Shown: positions 36,275-45,014, numbered from the stretch's first letter. The stretch: 47,513 nucleotides of DNA from an uncultured Alphaproteobacteria bacterium (GCA_945957365.1 CAMFKI010000026.1:1-47513), one strand, 5' to 3'. Numbers and translations are program-made. The notes: generated from the letters alone by a model not told the origin.

Positions 36275-37855
36275 ATGACCGACGTCCAGCCCGCCTCCGC
36301 TCCTTCCTCCGGTCGCCGCGCCCGTGGTGGGGCCGATGCCCGCCGCGCCGCGCGCACCTCCACCGCCGTCAAGCATTCGGGCTTCATCCGCCGGGCCATC
36401 AAGCCCTACGAGCCCTTCACCGACGAGCAGCTGGAACTGATCGAGGCGAATGCCGAGACCGTGCTGCAGGAAGTCGGCATCGACTTCTACGAGGATGAAG
36501 AAGCCGTGCGCATGTGGAAGGACGCGGGCGCCGACGTGACGCCCTCGGCCATCGACCCCAAGCGCTCGCGCATCCGCTTCCCCAAGGGCCTCGTGCGCTC
36601 GCTGATCAGGACCGCGCCGCGCGAGTATGTCCAGCATGCCCGCAACCCGGCCAACAACGTGACCATTGGCGGCAATAACACGGTCTTCGCGCCGGTCTAT
36701 GGCCCGCCCTTCATCCGCAACCTCGACGAGGGCCGCCGCTACGCCACGATCGAGGACTTCCGCAACTTCGCCAAGCTGGTCTACATGCTGCCGAGCCTCC
36801 ACCATGCCGGCGGCACGCTGTGTGAACCCGTGGACATTCCGGTGGCCAAGCGCCATCTCGACATGATCTACACCCACATCAAGTATTCCGATAAGCCCTT
36901 CATGGCCTCGGTCACGGCGGGCGAACGTTCGGCCGACTCGGTGGCCATGGCGGAAATGGTCTTCGGCAAGGACTTCGTCGACCAGAACTGCGTGATGACC
37001 TCGCTCATCAACGCCAATTCGCCGATGGTGTGGGACGGCGTCATGCTCGGCGCCCTCAAGGTTCTGGCGCGCGCCAACCAGGCCTGCGTGATCTCGCCCT
37101 TCATCGTGGCAGGCGCCATGTCCCCGGTGACGACAGTGGGCACGCTGACCCAGATCCTCGCGGAAGCCTCCGTCGGCATCGCCTTCACCCAGCTCTGCCG
37201 CCCCGGAGCACCCGTGGTGTTCGGCACCTTCGCGGCCTCCATGTCCATGCAGTCCGGTGCACCGACCTTCGGCAGCCCCGAGCCCGCCATGGTCACCTTC
37301 GGCGCGGCCCAGCTTGCCCGCCGCATGGGCGTTCCCTTCCGCTCCGGCGGCAGCCTCTGCGGCTCGAAGCTTCCCGATGCGCAGGCAGCCTACGAGAGCG
37401 CCAACACCATGTGGTCGACGCTGCTCTCCGGCGTCAACTTCTGCCTTCATGCCGCCGGCTGGCTCGAAGGCGGCCTCGCCTCGGGCTATGAAAAGCTGAT
37501 CATGGATGCCGACCAGCTGACCATGTTCCAGAAATTCGCCGAAGGCGTGGACTTCTCGGAGAACGGCCAGGCGCTGGACGCCATCCGCGAAGTGGGCCCC
37601 GGCTCGCATTATCTCGGCTGCGCCCACACCCAGGCCAATTTCGAAACCGCCTTCTGGCGTTCGGGCCTCGCCGACAACAACTCCTTCGAGCAGTGGCGCG
37701 ACGAAGGCGGCAAGGACATCGTGGTCCGCGCCAACGAGCGCTGGAAGCAGATGTTGCGCGACTACGAGGCGCCGCCGCTCGACCAGGGCATCGACGACCA
37801 GCTCGTGGAATTCATGGCCAAGCGCAAGGAAGTGCTGCCGGACAACGTCAGCTAG
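36275..37855 (+). CDS. MttB-family methyltransferase, non-pyrrolysine
   Basis: This 526-residue protein belongs to the trimethylamine methyltransferase (MttB/COG5598) superfamily. After a basic, Ala/Arg/Gly-rich leader (residues 6-35) come FTDEQLELIEANAETVLQEV, GGTLCEPVDIPVAKRHLDM, FIVAGAMSPVTTVGTLTQIL and LCRPGAPVVFGTF. The frame has no internal TAG, so it is the non-pyrrolysine type, some of which demethylate glycine betaine or related quaternary amines. The ATG at 36275 is preceded by CAGG; a GTG at 36248 lacks a ribosome binding site. No corrinoid protein or activase gene is nearby, so its methyl acceptor must be encoded elsewhere. A strong terminator follows. Confidence 0.9.
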   Translation: MTDVQPASAPSSGRRARGGADARRAARTSTAVKHSGFIRRAIKPYEPFTDEQLELIEANAETVLQEVGIDFYEDEEAVRMWKDAGADVTPSAIDPKRSRIRFPKGLVRSLIRTAPREYVQHARNPANNVTIGGNNTVFAPVYGPPFIRNLDEGRRYATIEDFRNFAKLVYMLPSLHHAGGTLCEPVDIPVAKRHLDMIYTHIKYSDKPFMASVTAGERSADSVAMAEMVFGKDFVDQNCVMTSLINANSPMVWDGVMLGALKVLARANQACVISPFIVAGAMSPVTTVGTLTQILAEASVGIAFTQLCRPGAPVVFGTFAASMSMQSGAPTFGSPEPAMVTFGAAQLARRMGVPFRSGGSLCGSKLPDAQAAYESANTMWSTLLSGVNFCLHAAGWLEGGLASGYEKLIMDADQLTMFQKFAEGVDFSENGQALDAIREVGPGSHYLGCAHTQANFETAFWRSGLADNNSFEQWRDEGGKDIVVRANERWKQMLRDYEAPPLDQGIDDQLVEFMAKRKEVLPDNVS

Positions 37856-37885
37856 GCGCTCGGAAGATTTCCTCCCAAACTCTGC

Positions 37886-37916
37886 GGCCGGGCCCTGTGC
37901 CCGGCCTTTTCTTTTT
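37886..37916 (+). terminator. Intrinsic terminator after the MttB-like gene
   Basis: GGCCGGGC (37886-37893), a 5-base loop and GCCCGGCC (37899-37906) form a perfect 8-base-pair stem followed by TTTTCTTTTT. It lies 30 bases after the stop codon. Confidence 0.93.
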
Positions 37917-37931
37917 GCACCCTCTCTCCGC

Positions 37932-38016
37932 CGTCACCCCGGCGAAAGCCGGGGCCCAGCTTTCCAAGCCGCACATGCCGAACCAAAGCGGGATTCCGGC
38001 CTTCGCTGGAATGACG
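37932..38016. repeat. Palindromic intergenic repeat, copy 3 (GAAA-loop type)
   Basis: The arms at 37932-37962 and 37986-38016 are inverted repeats of the same family as copies 1 and 2, but more diverged from each other. The right-arm hairpin has TTCC/GGAA where other copies have TCCC/GGGA, so pairing within the arm is kept. The copy lies between the convergent MttB-like and EamA genes, just after the MttB terminator. Confidence 0.88.
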
Positions 38017-38020
38017 GCAA

Positions 38021-38950
38021 TTAGGGGGACGTCTCGCGGGCCGGCTTCTTGATCTCGCGCCACGTGTGATAGCCGACGCCGCCCACCACCAGCGCGGTGC
38101 CGAGCGCGTGCGACCATGTGAAGGCCTCGCCCAGCAGGACGACGGCGAAATAGATCGTCAGCAGCGGCGAGACGTTGGAGATCATGGCGGTCGATGTCGC
38201 GCCGATCTTCGCCATGCCGGCATTGACGAAAAAGGATGGGATCACGGTGGCCAGCAGGCCCGTTCCTGCCGCCAGCATGAAGTAGTGCCACGACATCGAG
38301 GTATCGAGGTGGCCGCGCATGATGAAGACATGGGCCAGCGTCGTCACCGCCGCGGCGGACAGTGCGACGGAGGTGAACAGCGTCGCCCCCATCTCGGAGA
38401 TGTAGCGCTTGGCCATCAGCTGGTAGACGGCGAAGGCGACCGCCGAGCCCAGCACCAGCGCGGTTCCCAGCGCCACGTTGGAACCACCCGCCGAGAAATC
38501 GGTGGCGAAGACGGCGGCGAGGCCGAGGTATGAGATGAAGGCGGCGATCAGGCTCGTCCGCGTCAGCTTCATGCCGAAGAATCCCGCCCCGATGAAGATC
38601 AGGAAGATCGGATAGGTGAACAGCGCCAGCCGCTCGAGCTGGGCCGAGACATAGAGCAGCCCGCCGAAATCGAGGATCATGGCGAGGTAGTAGCCGATGA
38701 GGCCGATGCCGATGGCCCCCAGCACGGCGCCCTTGCGCGGCATGGGCTTCCCATCCGCCTTGCGCCGCGCGACCTCGTAGGCGCCCACCACCAGGAACAC
38801 CGGCAACGCGAAGACCATGCGCCAGGCGAGGATCAGCAAGGAGTCGAAGCGCTCCATGTAGGCGAGCTTGATGAAGATGGCCTTGGAGGCAAACAGCGCC
38901 GAGCCCGCGGCGACGAGCAGATAGCCGATGATGAGGGCGCGGCGGTCCAT
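38021..38950 (-). CDS. DMT-superfamily (EamA) transporter
   Basis: This 309-residue inner-membrane protein has ten hydrophobic segments in two EamA repeats. The first runs from IIGYLLVAAGSALFASKAIF to about residue 150, the second from SNVALGTALVLGSAVAFAVY to the C-terminus, with STAMISNVSPLLTIYFAVVL in the usual last repeat. The family exports metabolites or amino acids. It is divergent from the amidase gene with 93 bases between, in which I saw no clear operator. The substrate cannot be predicted. Confidence 0.92.
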   Translation of the reverse strand: MDRRALIIGYLLVAAGSALFASKAIFIKLAYMERFDSLLILAWRMVFALPVFLVVGAYEVARRKADGKPMPRKGAVLGAIGIGLIGYYLAMILDFGGLLYVSAQLERLALFTYPIFLIFIGAGFFGMKLTRTSLIAAFISYLGLAAVFATDFSAGGSNVALGTALVLGSAVAFAVYQLMAKRYISEMGATLFTSVALSAAAVTTLAHVFIMRGHLDTSMSWHYFMLAAGTGLLATVIPSFFVNAGMAKIGATSTAMISNVSPLLTIYFAVVLLGEAFTWSHALGTALVVGGVGYHTWREIKKPARETSP

Positions 38951-39043
38951 GGGGGCTCTCTATACCGCGCAGACCTGCCCGTCAGCCGGGACGATTGCAG
39001 TTCTGGCATGCGGCGCTAGGCTGGCTGCCGACAGGAGAATGCC

Positions 39044-40501
39044 ATGCCCGCCCTTCCGCTCCATTTCCGCTCCGCCACCGAGCTCGCCCGCCTGCTGCGC
39101 GCCCGAAAGCTCACCGCCTCCGCCCTGCTGGAGGATTGCCTCGCCCAGTACAAGGCGCACAACAAGGCGCTCAATGCCGTGGTGGTGACCGACATTCCGC
39201 GGGCGAAGAAGGCGGCCGCTGCAGCCGACCGGCGGCTGAAGGCGGGAAAGCCCAGGGGTCCCTTCGACGGCGTGCCGATGACGGCCAAGGAAAGCTTCGA
39301 CATGGCGGGCCTGCCCTCCAGCTGGGGCGACCCGCACTTCAAGGACAACATCGCATCGACCGATGCAGTGGCCATGCAGCGCCTCGAAGCCGCGGGTGCG
39401 GTGGTCTACGGCAAGACCAACGTGCCGCTCATGCTGGCGGACTGGCAGAGCTACAACGCCGTCTATGGCACCACCAACAACCCGTGGGACGTGACGCGTG
39501 CGCCCGGCGGCTCGTCCGGCGGCTCCGCCGTGGCGCTCGCCACCGGCATGTCGGCGCTCGAGATCGGGTCCGACATCGGCGCCTCCATCCGCAATCCGGC
39601 GCATTACTGCGGTGTCTATGGCCACAAGCCCACCTGGGGTGTGGTGCCCTATCAGGGCCACCTTCTGCCGGGCATCGTGCAGCCGGGCGACATCACGGTT
39701 GCCGGTCCCCTCGCCCGTTCGGCGCGCGACCTCTCGACCATGATGAAGGTCATCGCCGGACCCGTAGGCCCCGACGCACGCGGCTATGCGCTCACCCTGC
39801 CGGCGGCGAAGCAGAAGTCGCTGAAGGAGTTCCGCGTCGCGGTGATGTTCACCGACGAGCAGTCCGAGGTCGACCTGCCCGTGCAGGACCTGCTCGGCAA
39901 GATGGCGCAGTTCCTCGGCAAACGGGTGAAGAAGCTGTCGACGACGGCACGCCCGGCCTTCACCACGAAGGAGGCGATGGACGTTTACATCGCGCTCTTG
40001 CGCTCGGCGACGAGCCGCCGCCAGTCGGATGCCGAGTTCGCGGCCAACTCCGTCAAGGTCGCGGCCTCGGACCCGAAGGATGACAGCTACCTCACCAAGA
40101 TGCTGCGCGCCTATGTCCTGCCGCACCGCGACTGGCTCAAGTACAACGAGCGCCGCCATCAGATGCGTTTGCTGTGGGACCAGTTCTTCGACGACTGGGA
40201 CGTGATGATCTGCCCCGCCGCCGCCTCCGCCGCCTTCCCGCACGATCATGTGGGCGAGCGCCACGAGCGCAAGATCACGGTGAACAACAAGCGCGTACCA
40301 ACGACGGACCAGCTGTTCTGGGCCGGCTACTCCGGCTGCTTCCTGCTGCCCTCGACGGTGGCGCCGATGGGCCTGACACCGCAGGGCCTGCCCGCCGGCG
40401 TGCAGATCATCACCCGCCAGTATGGCGACTACACCGCAATCCGCTTCGCCGAACTCCTCGAGAAGGAATACGCAGGCTTCGTGCCGCCGCCCGGCTACTG
40501 A
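39044..40501 (+). CDS. Amidase, amidase-signature family
   Basis: This 485-residue hydrolase has the Ser-cisSer-Lys triad of the amidase-signature family: K82 (PMTAKESFDMAG), S157 (GGSSGGSAVALA) and S181 (GSDIGASIRNPA). The spacing of 24 between the two serines is the family norm, and DIGAS replaces the commoner DIGGS. The ATG is preceded by AGGAG. It is not GatA, since no gatB or gatC is near and the sequence lies with the catabolic amidases. The stop overlaps the convergent hydrolase gene by 7 bases. The amide substrate is unknown; creatinase nearby suggests nitrogen scavenging. Confidence 0.92.
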   Translation: MPALPLHFRSATELARLLRARKLTASALLEDCLAQYKAHNKALNAVVVTDIPRAKKAAAAADRRLKAGKPRGPFDGVPMTAKESFDMAGLPSSWGDPHFKDNIASTDAVAMQRLEAAGAVVYGKTNVPLMLADWQSYNAVYGTTNNPWDVTRAPGGSSGGSAVALATGMSALEIGSDIGASIRNPAHYCGVYGHKPTWGVVPYQGHLLPGIVQPGDITVAGPLARSARDLSTMMKVIAGPVGPDARGYALTLPAAKQKSLKEFRVAVMFTDEQSEVDLPVQDLLGKMAQFLGKRVKKLSTTARPAFTTKEAMDVYIALLRSATSRRQSDAEFAANSVKVAASDPKDDSYLTKMLRAYVLPHRDWLKYNERRHQMRLLWDQFFDDWDVMICPAAASAAFPHDHVGERHERKITVNNKRVPTTDQLFWAGYSGCFLLPSTVAPMGLTPQGLPAGVQIITRQYGDYTAIRFAELLEKEYAGFVPPPGY

Positions 40502-41310
40502 GACTTGGCGTTGGCGCGGAAGAACGCCACCTCCCGCGCCCAGACTTGGTGGTCGAGGATGATGTCGTGGGTGCCGCCGGGGATGACGACCATCTGCTTG
40601 GGCTCATTCGCCATCGCGAACAGCGCCTGTCCCTGCGCGAAGGGGACGATATGGTCGGCATCGCCGTGCTGGATGAGCAGCGGCACCGTGACCTTGGCGA
40701 TGTAGTCGCGCGAGCGGAACTGGTCCTTCATCAGCAGGTGCACCGGCAGCCACCAGTAGATTTCGGACGCGATGTCGACCGTGGCCGTGTAGGGCGCCTC
40801 CAGCGCCACGGCGGCGACGGGCTTCTGCGCCGCCACCTGGATGGCGACGCCGGTGCCGAGCGATTCGCCCAGCAGCATGATCTGGTCCGGCGCCACGCCC
40901 TTGGCGCGCAGGAACTCATAGGCGGTGAGCGCATCGGTGATGATGCCCTGCTCGGAGATCGACCCCGTGCTGGCGCCATAGCCGCGGTAGGACACGAACA
41001 GCACGCCGAGGCCCTGCGACTGCAGATAGGCGAAGCGCTCGTGGCGCTCGGAGATCTCCCCGGCATTGCCGTGGTAGAACAGCACCGTCGGAGCGCCCGG
41101 AGGCGCCGGCGCGTACCACATCACGATGGTCTCGCCATCGGGCGTCCTGACGCGCTCCTCGGTGACGCCGGTGAGGCCCAGCGCCTGTGGCGGCGTCCCG
41201 ACGCGCGCCGGCAGATACTGGAAGCTGCGCTGCTGGATATACATGTAGGCGGCAGCGCCGAGATAGACGGCGACAGCAACGAGCAGCACGCCGCGGAGCA
41301 GCAGCATCAT
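40495..41310 (-). CDS. Alpha/beta hydrolase, membrane-anchored (BEM46/ABHD13-like)
   Basis: This 271-residue protein starts with one hydrophobic segment (LLLRGVLLVAVAVYLGAAAY, residues 3-22) that probably anchors it in the inner membrane. The alpha/beta hydrolase fold follows, with the oxyanion region VLFYHGNAGEISERH, the nucleophile elbow LLGESLGTGVA, the acid in IQHGDADHIVPF and the His in PGGTHDIIL. This layout matches the BEM46/ABHD13 group, whose substrates are mostly unknown. Its first ATG overlaps the cupin gene stop (ATGA), so it is the last gene of the leftward operon. The stop overlaps the amidase gene. Confidence 0.9.
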   Translation of the reverse strand: MMLLLRGVLLVAVAVYLGAAAYMYIQQRSFQYLPARVGTPPQALGLTGVTEERVRTPDGETIVMWYAPAPPGAPTVLFYHGNAGEISERHERFAYLQSQGLGVLFVSYRGYGASTGSISEQGIITDALTAYEFLRAKGVAPDQIMLLGESLGTGVAIQVAAQKPVAAVALEAPYTATVDIASEIYWWLPVHLLMKDQFRSRDYIAKVTVPLLIQHGDADHIVPFAQGQALFAMANEPKQMVVIPGGTHDIILDHQVWAREVAFFRANAKSQ

Positions 41311-41930
41311 GCGGCCTTCAGCCGGGCCGGCGTTGCGGTGTCGCGGGTCCAGCACCACAGCGCCAGCAGCGGCGTGTCCGTGGTAATGGTGGCGTGCATG
41401 ACCATGGCCGGGTGCCAGATGATCGCGCCCTGAGGCTTCGTTTCGAAGGCCTGTCCGCCGCGGCTCCACCGGCTGTCGGGGGTCAGCGGCCAGTAGAGTT
41501 CGGGTGCGGGATGATAGTGATCGGGGTAATGCCGGCCGGGTCCCAGCATGAGGAGCCCCAGCAGGAAATCACGTCCGGGGAAGAAGCCATTGGGACCGAC
41601 GATCTCGGCCCAGCCGTAATTGTCGGTGAAGCCGGTGCCGAGGATCTCGTCGGAATAGGAGGACGACTGGCGCCACTGCAGGTCATCCTGGAGCGCTGCG
41701 ATGCAGGCTGCAAGCTGCGGATCGAAGCGCACCACCTCAGCGAGGCAGCGCGGCAGGAACTGCAGCACCGGCAGCGCCACGGGCCGCGGTGCGCGGCAGG
41801 CGGCCTCGCCGATGTCCTGCTGCGCGAGGCGTGCCAGCACCTCTGCCAGGCCTTCGCCGTGGCGCGCCGAGAGACCGGCCGATACCACGCCGACCAGTTG
41901 CCGCGCCCGCTGTGCGAGATCGTGAGTCAT
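41307..41930 (-). CDS. Cupin of the dimethylsulfoniopropionate-lyase family (DddQ/DddL-like)
   Basis: This 207-residue protein has a helical N-terminal half and a C-terminal cupin. The metal site reads GPGRHYPDHYHPAPELYWPL: H138, H140 and E144 follow the HxHx3E cupin pattern, and a His in IIWHPAMVMHA (H173 or H179) completes it. Y135 and Y146 lie where DddQ-type lyases have catalytic or substrate tyrosines. DddQ and DddL cleave DMSP to dimethylsulfide and acrylate, but many terrestrial family members have no proven DMSP activity. The neighbouring iron-dependent alcohol dehydrogenase, the fold class of DddB, is consistent with a 3-hydroxypropionate branch. Function stays tentative. Confidence 0.75.
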   Translation of the reverse strand: MTHDLAQRARQLVGVVSAGLSARHGEGLAEVLARLAQQDIGEAACRAPRPVALPVLQFLPRCLAEVVRFDPQLAACIAALQDDLQWRQSSSYSDEILGTGFTDNYGWAEIVGPNGFFPGRDFLLGLLMLGPGRHYPDHYHPAPELYWPLTPDSRWSRGGQAFETKPQGAIIWHPAMVMHATITTDTPLLALWCWTRDTATPARLKAA

Positions 41931-41968
41931 GGGCTGGTTCTAGCACAGCAGGCCGGCTTGCCAATTCC

Positions 41969-43102
41969 TCACCTGAGGGTGAGGAAGCGCTCCGCCAGCA
42001 TGACGAGATCAGCCACCGCGGGATAGCGCAGCGTCGACTTGCGCATCGGCGCATTGGCGGGCGCGGCCATTTCCCGCGCCAGCGCTTCGGGCGTCACCGC
42101 CGCGAGGCCGGGCGCGACGGCGATGCCGGTGCCGCGCACCAGCCGCTCATATCCTGCGGCGGCATCCTCCGCCCCCATCGCCTCGGCCACCCGGGCGAAG
42201 CCCTGCCGGTTGCCTTCCGCCACCCAGTCGATGGTGGCGAGCATGGCGAGGCCGGTGGCACGGCCATGGGCAATGGCCGCGAGATTGGCCACCGCATGCG
42301 AGATGTTGTGGGCCAATGCCGTGCCGCAATTGTCGATGCCGATGCCGCCGTAGCAAGAACCGAGCAGCATGGCGCCGCGCGCGGCGATGTCATCGGGATG
42401 GCTGACCGCGCGCTCGAGATTGCCGGTGATGAGGCTGATGGCCTTCAGGCAATAGAGATCGTTGCCGGGATTGGCCTGCTTGTTGGTGGCGGCCTCGATC
42501 GCATGCACCAGGGCATCGAGCCCCGTTGCCGCGGTGACGGCGGCCGGCAGCGCCACGGTCAATTCGGGGTCGAGGATCGCCACGTCGGGCTTCAGCTCCT
42601 CGCCCCAGGCCCAGACCTTGGCCTTGCCCGAATCGGCAAAGACCGAGACGCGCGTCACCTCCGACCCGGTACCTGCCGTGGTGGGCACTGCGATGACCGG
42701 CAGACGGTTCTTGGGCAGCGGCGTTGCGCATAGCGCGTAGTCCGCGGCGGCAAGGCCGGAGACGGCACAGCAGGCCACCAGCTTCGCCGTGTCGAGCGCC
42801 GAACCCCCGCCGAGCCCGATGACCATGCCCGCGCCGTGCTGCCGCGCCAGGGCGGTGGCGGCGTCGATGTCGGCAACCGATGGCTCGCCGTGGAAGCCGT
42901 CATAGACCGGTGCGGCGATCCCCGCCTTGCCGAGCAGGTCGCAGGCGAGGCCCGTGATGCCGAGCCCCGCGAGGGCCGGATCGGCGACCAGCAGCACGGT
43001 GGCCCCGCGTCCGGCGCGGGCTTCCGCCAGGGGTGCGATGTCGGCAAGCTTCCCCGCGCCATAACGGATCTCGGGAACGGGGCTCAGGGTGAAAGCGGTC
43101 AT
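41969..43102 (-). CDS. Iron-containing alcohol dehydrogenase
   Basis: This 377-residue NAD-dependent group III alcohol dehydrogenase has the nucleotide-binding GLGGGSALDTAK, the conserved VPTTAGTGSEVT, and metal ligands in ATGLDALVHAIEA and HNISHAVANLAAIAHGRA. Family members act on many primary alcohols, 4-hydroxybutyrate and maleylacetate. DddB, used for 3-hydroxypropionate in DMSP breakdown, belongs here too. It lies between the DUF1194 gene (20-base gap) and the cupin gene (38-base gap) on one strand, so a shared transcript is likely. The specific substrate is not predictable. Confidence 0.93.
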   Translation of the reverse strand: MTAFTLSPVPEIRYGAGKLADIAPLAEARAGRGATVLLVADPALAGLGITGLACDLLGKAGIAAPVYDGFHGEPSVADIDAATALARQHGAGMVIGLGGGSALDTAKLVACCAVSGLAAADYALCATPLPKNRLPVIAVPTTAGTGSEVTRVSVFADSGKAKVWAWGEELKPDVAILDPELTVALPAAVTAATGLDALVHAIEAATNKQANPGNDLYCLKAISLITGNLERAVSHPDDIAARGAMLLGSCYGGIGIDNCGTALAHNISHAVANLAAIAHGRATGLAMLATIDWVAEGNRQGFARVAEAMGAEDAAAGYERLVRGTGIAVAPGLAAVTPEALAREMAAPANAPMRKSTLRYPAVADLVMLAERFLTLR

Positions 43103-43122
43103 GCGGCACTCTCCGGAAAGGC

Positions 43123-43839
43123 TCAGGTGACGCCGGGGCCGGTGATCTCGCGCACCAGCTTGCGGAGAATGGCCTCGGCATAGGCATCATAGTCATTCGC
43201 CGGAATGACGAAATGGCCGGGACCTCCCGCCACGTTGGCCTCGAAATAGACGTCGAGCGTGGGCCACTCGTTGAGGATGGTCAGGCCGTTGATGGTGATG
43301 CCCTGCGCCACCACGTGGTCGCGCACCGGCGCCACCGGCGGGCCGCTGTTGTTGCGGCCATCGGTCGACACGTCGATCACCTTGCGCTCGGCGGACGGCC
43401 CAGAGGCAAAGAGGGAGGCGGAGATGGCGAGCGCGGTCGAAACCGAGGTGCCGCCCTCGGTGAGCTGGCGCTGCGTGTGCATCAGGATCTGGCCCAGCTC
43501 ATTGGCGTCGGCCGCGCCCGATATGACGGTCCACGGCAGGACGACCTTCTGGTTGCGATCATCCGACCACTCGATCGCCGTGACCGCGATGCGCTGGCGC
43601 GGCCCCTGGGCGATGGCCTTCTGCACGGCCTGCGTCATGAAGGCGCGGCCGAGACCCCGCATCTGGACCGCGAACTCGCGGGGATCGACACTGAAGGAGC
43701 AGTCGATGGCCAGGACCAGTGCGAGATCGACGTCGAAGTCCTGGGCGCGCCCCGCCGGCAGCGGCAGCAGCAGGCAGAAGGCCACGGCAAGGCCCGTGAG
43801 CCAGCCTGCGAGTTTCCGAAACGCGCGGCTGGCGGCCAT
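43123..43839 (-). CDS. DUF1194 von Willebrand factor type A protein, secreted
   Basis: This 238-residue protein has a Sec signal peptide (AGWLTGLAVAFCLLLPLPAG, cleavage near GRA-QDF) and a single vWA domain. The MIDAS motif DxSxS is seen as AIDCSFSVD, with the Thr and Asp sites in TEGGTSVSTALA and VIDVSTDGRNNSG. It is a DUF1194 member, of unknown function, likely periplasmic and metal-dependent in partner binding. The ATG at 43839 has GAGG 7 bases upstream; a GTG directly before it is less well placed. It follows the ATPase gene by 9 bases. Confidence 0.9.
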   Translation of the reverse strand: MAASRAFRKLAGWLTGLAVAFCLLLPLPAGRAQDFDVDLALVLAIDCSFSVDPREFAVQMRGLGRAFMTQAVQKAIAQGPRQRIAVTAIEWSDDRNQKVVLPWTVISGAADANELGQILMHTQRQLTEGGTSVSTALAISASLFASGPSAERKVIDVSTDGRNNSGPPVAPVRDHVVAQGITINGLTILNEWPTLDVYFEANVAGGPGHFVIPANDYDAYAEAILRKLVREITGPGVT

Positions 43840-43848
43840 CACCTCACC

Positions 43849-44967
43849 TCAGTGCCGGAACTCGGCGTAGTCCAGCGCGCGGCAGTCGGCGGCCTTCCAG
43901 CCCACCTTCACCTCGCGGCCCTCCGCCACGTCGCTGGAGGCGCCCTTGTTCGGCACCTTGACGATGAAGTTGTCGTCGCCCGCCACCTGAAGGCGCGCGC
44001 GGATATGGTCGCCCAGATAGATCAGCTCGGCAATGCGGCCGGGCAGTATGACGTCCGCCGACTGGACGGTGGGGTTGATCTCGACGCGTTCGGGGCGGAT
44101 CGACAGCAGGGTGCGGCCGCCCTTCTCACGCGGGCCGATGGCCAGCGCCCTCACCACTTCGCCGGTCTCGAGCTTGACCGAGGCCACGTTGTCCGCACCG
44201 ATGTCGGCCACCGTGCCCTTGAGCTTGTTGTTCTCGCCGATAAACTGGGCGACGAAGGAATTGACGGGACGCTCGTAGAGTTCGGCCGGCGTCGAGAGCT
44301 GCTGCACGACGCCGTCGTTGAACACCGCGATGCGGTTCGACATGGTGAGGGCTTCCGACTGGTCGTGCGTCACATAGACCATGGTGACGCCGAGGCGCTC
44401 ATGGATGTGCTTGATCTCGTATTGCATCTGCTCGCGCAGCTGCTTGTCCAGCGCACCGAGCGGCTCGTCCATCAGCACCAGGTCGGGCTCGAACACCAGC
44501 GCACGCGCCACCGCGATGCGTTGCTGCTGGCCGCCCGACAGCTGGCCGGGGCGGCGGTTGCCCATCTGCGGCAGCTCCACCATCTTCAGCACCTTGGCGA
44601 CGCGGTCCGCGATCTCGGCCTTGGGCACGTTCCGGACCTGCAGCGGGAAGGCGAGGTTCTCGTTGATCGACATGTGCGGAAACAGCGCATAGTTCTGGAA
44701 CACCATGCCGATGCCGCGCTTGTGCGGCGGCACGTTGTTGATCGGCTGGTCCTTCAGGTAGATTTCCCCGTGGGTGGCGGGCTCGAATCCGGCCAGCATC
44801 ATCAGGGTTGTGGTTTTGCCCGAGCCCGAGGGGCCGAGCATGGTCAGGAACTCGCCCTTCGCAATGTCCAGGTTGAGGTTCTTCACGACGAGGGTTTCGC
44901 CGTCGTAGCTCTTCTGCACGTTGACGAAGCGAACCATCGCATCGCTTGCCGGGACGTCCTTGGCCAT
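43849..44967 (-). CDS. ABC transporter ATP-binding protein, PotA/UgpC-like, orphan
   Basis: This 372-residue ATPase of the polyamine/sugar importer type has Walker A GPSGSGKTT (residues 45-53), Q-loop VFQNYALFPHM, signature LSGGQQQRIAVARAL, Walker B LVLMDEPLGALD and the H-loop VTHDQSEALTMS. A C-terminal TOBE domain (ENNKLKGTVADIGADNV, ILPGRIAELIYLGDH) is present. PotA-type ATPases normally lie with two permeases and a binding protein; none is in the window, so the rest is elsewhere or lost. A plausible promoter lies upstream at 45015-45042, and the DUF1194 gene follows after 9 bases. Confidence 0.93.
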   Translation of the reverse strand: MAKDVPASDAMVRFVNVQKSYDGETLVVKNLNLDIAKGEFLTMLGPSGSGKTTTLMMLAGFEPATHGEIYLKDQPINNVPPHKRGIGMVFQNYALFPHMSINENLAFPLQVRNVPKAEIADRVAKVLKMVELPQMGNRRPGQLSGGQQQRIAVARALVFEPDLVLMDEPLGALDKQLREQMQYEIKHIHERLGVTMVYVTHDQSEALTMSNRIAVFNDGVVQQLSTPAELYERPVNSFVAQFIGENNKLKGTVADIGADNVASVKLETGEVVRALAIGPREKGGRTLLSIRPERVEINPTVQSADVILPGRIAELIYLGDHIRARLQVAGDDNFIVKVPNKGASSDVAEGREVKVGWKAADCRALDYAEFRH

Positions 44968-45014
44968 TCCCCTGTTTCCTCACCCTGATCGTGTTTTTGA
45001 CGGCTTGAGAAAAT

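Noticed and set aside
36275..37855. Pyrrolysine-dependent trimethylamine methyltransferase
   Set aside because: No in-frame TAG interrupts the gene, and no pyrrolysine synthesis genes are nearby.
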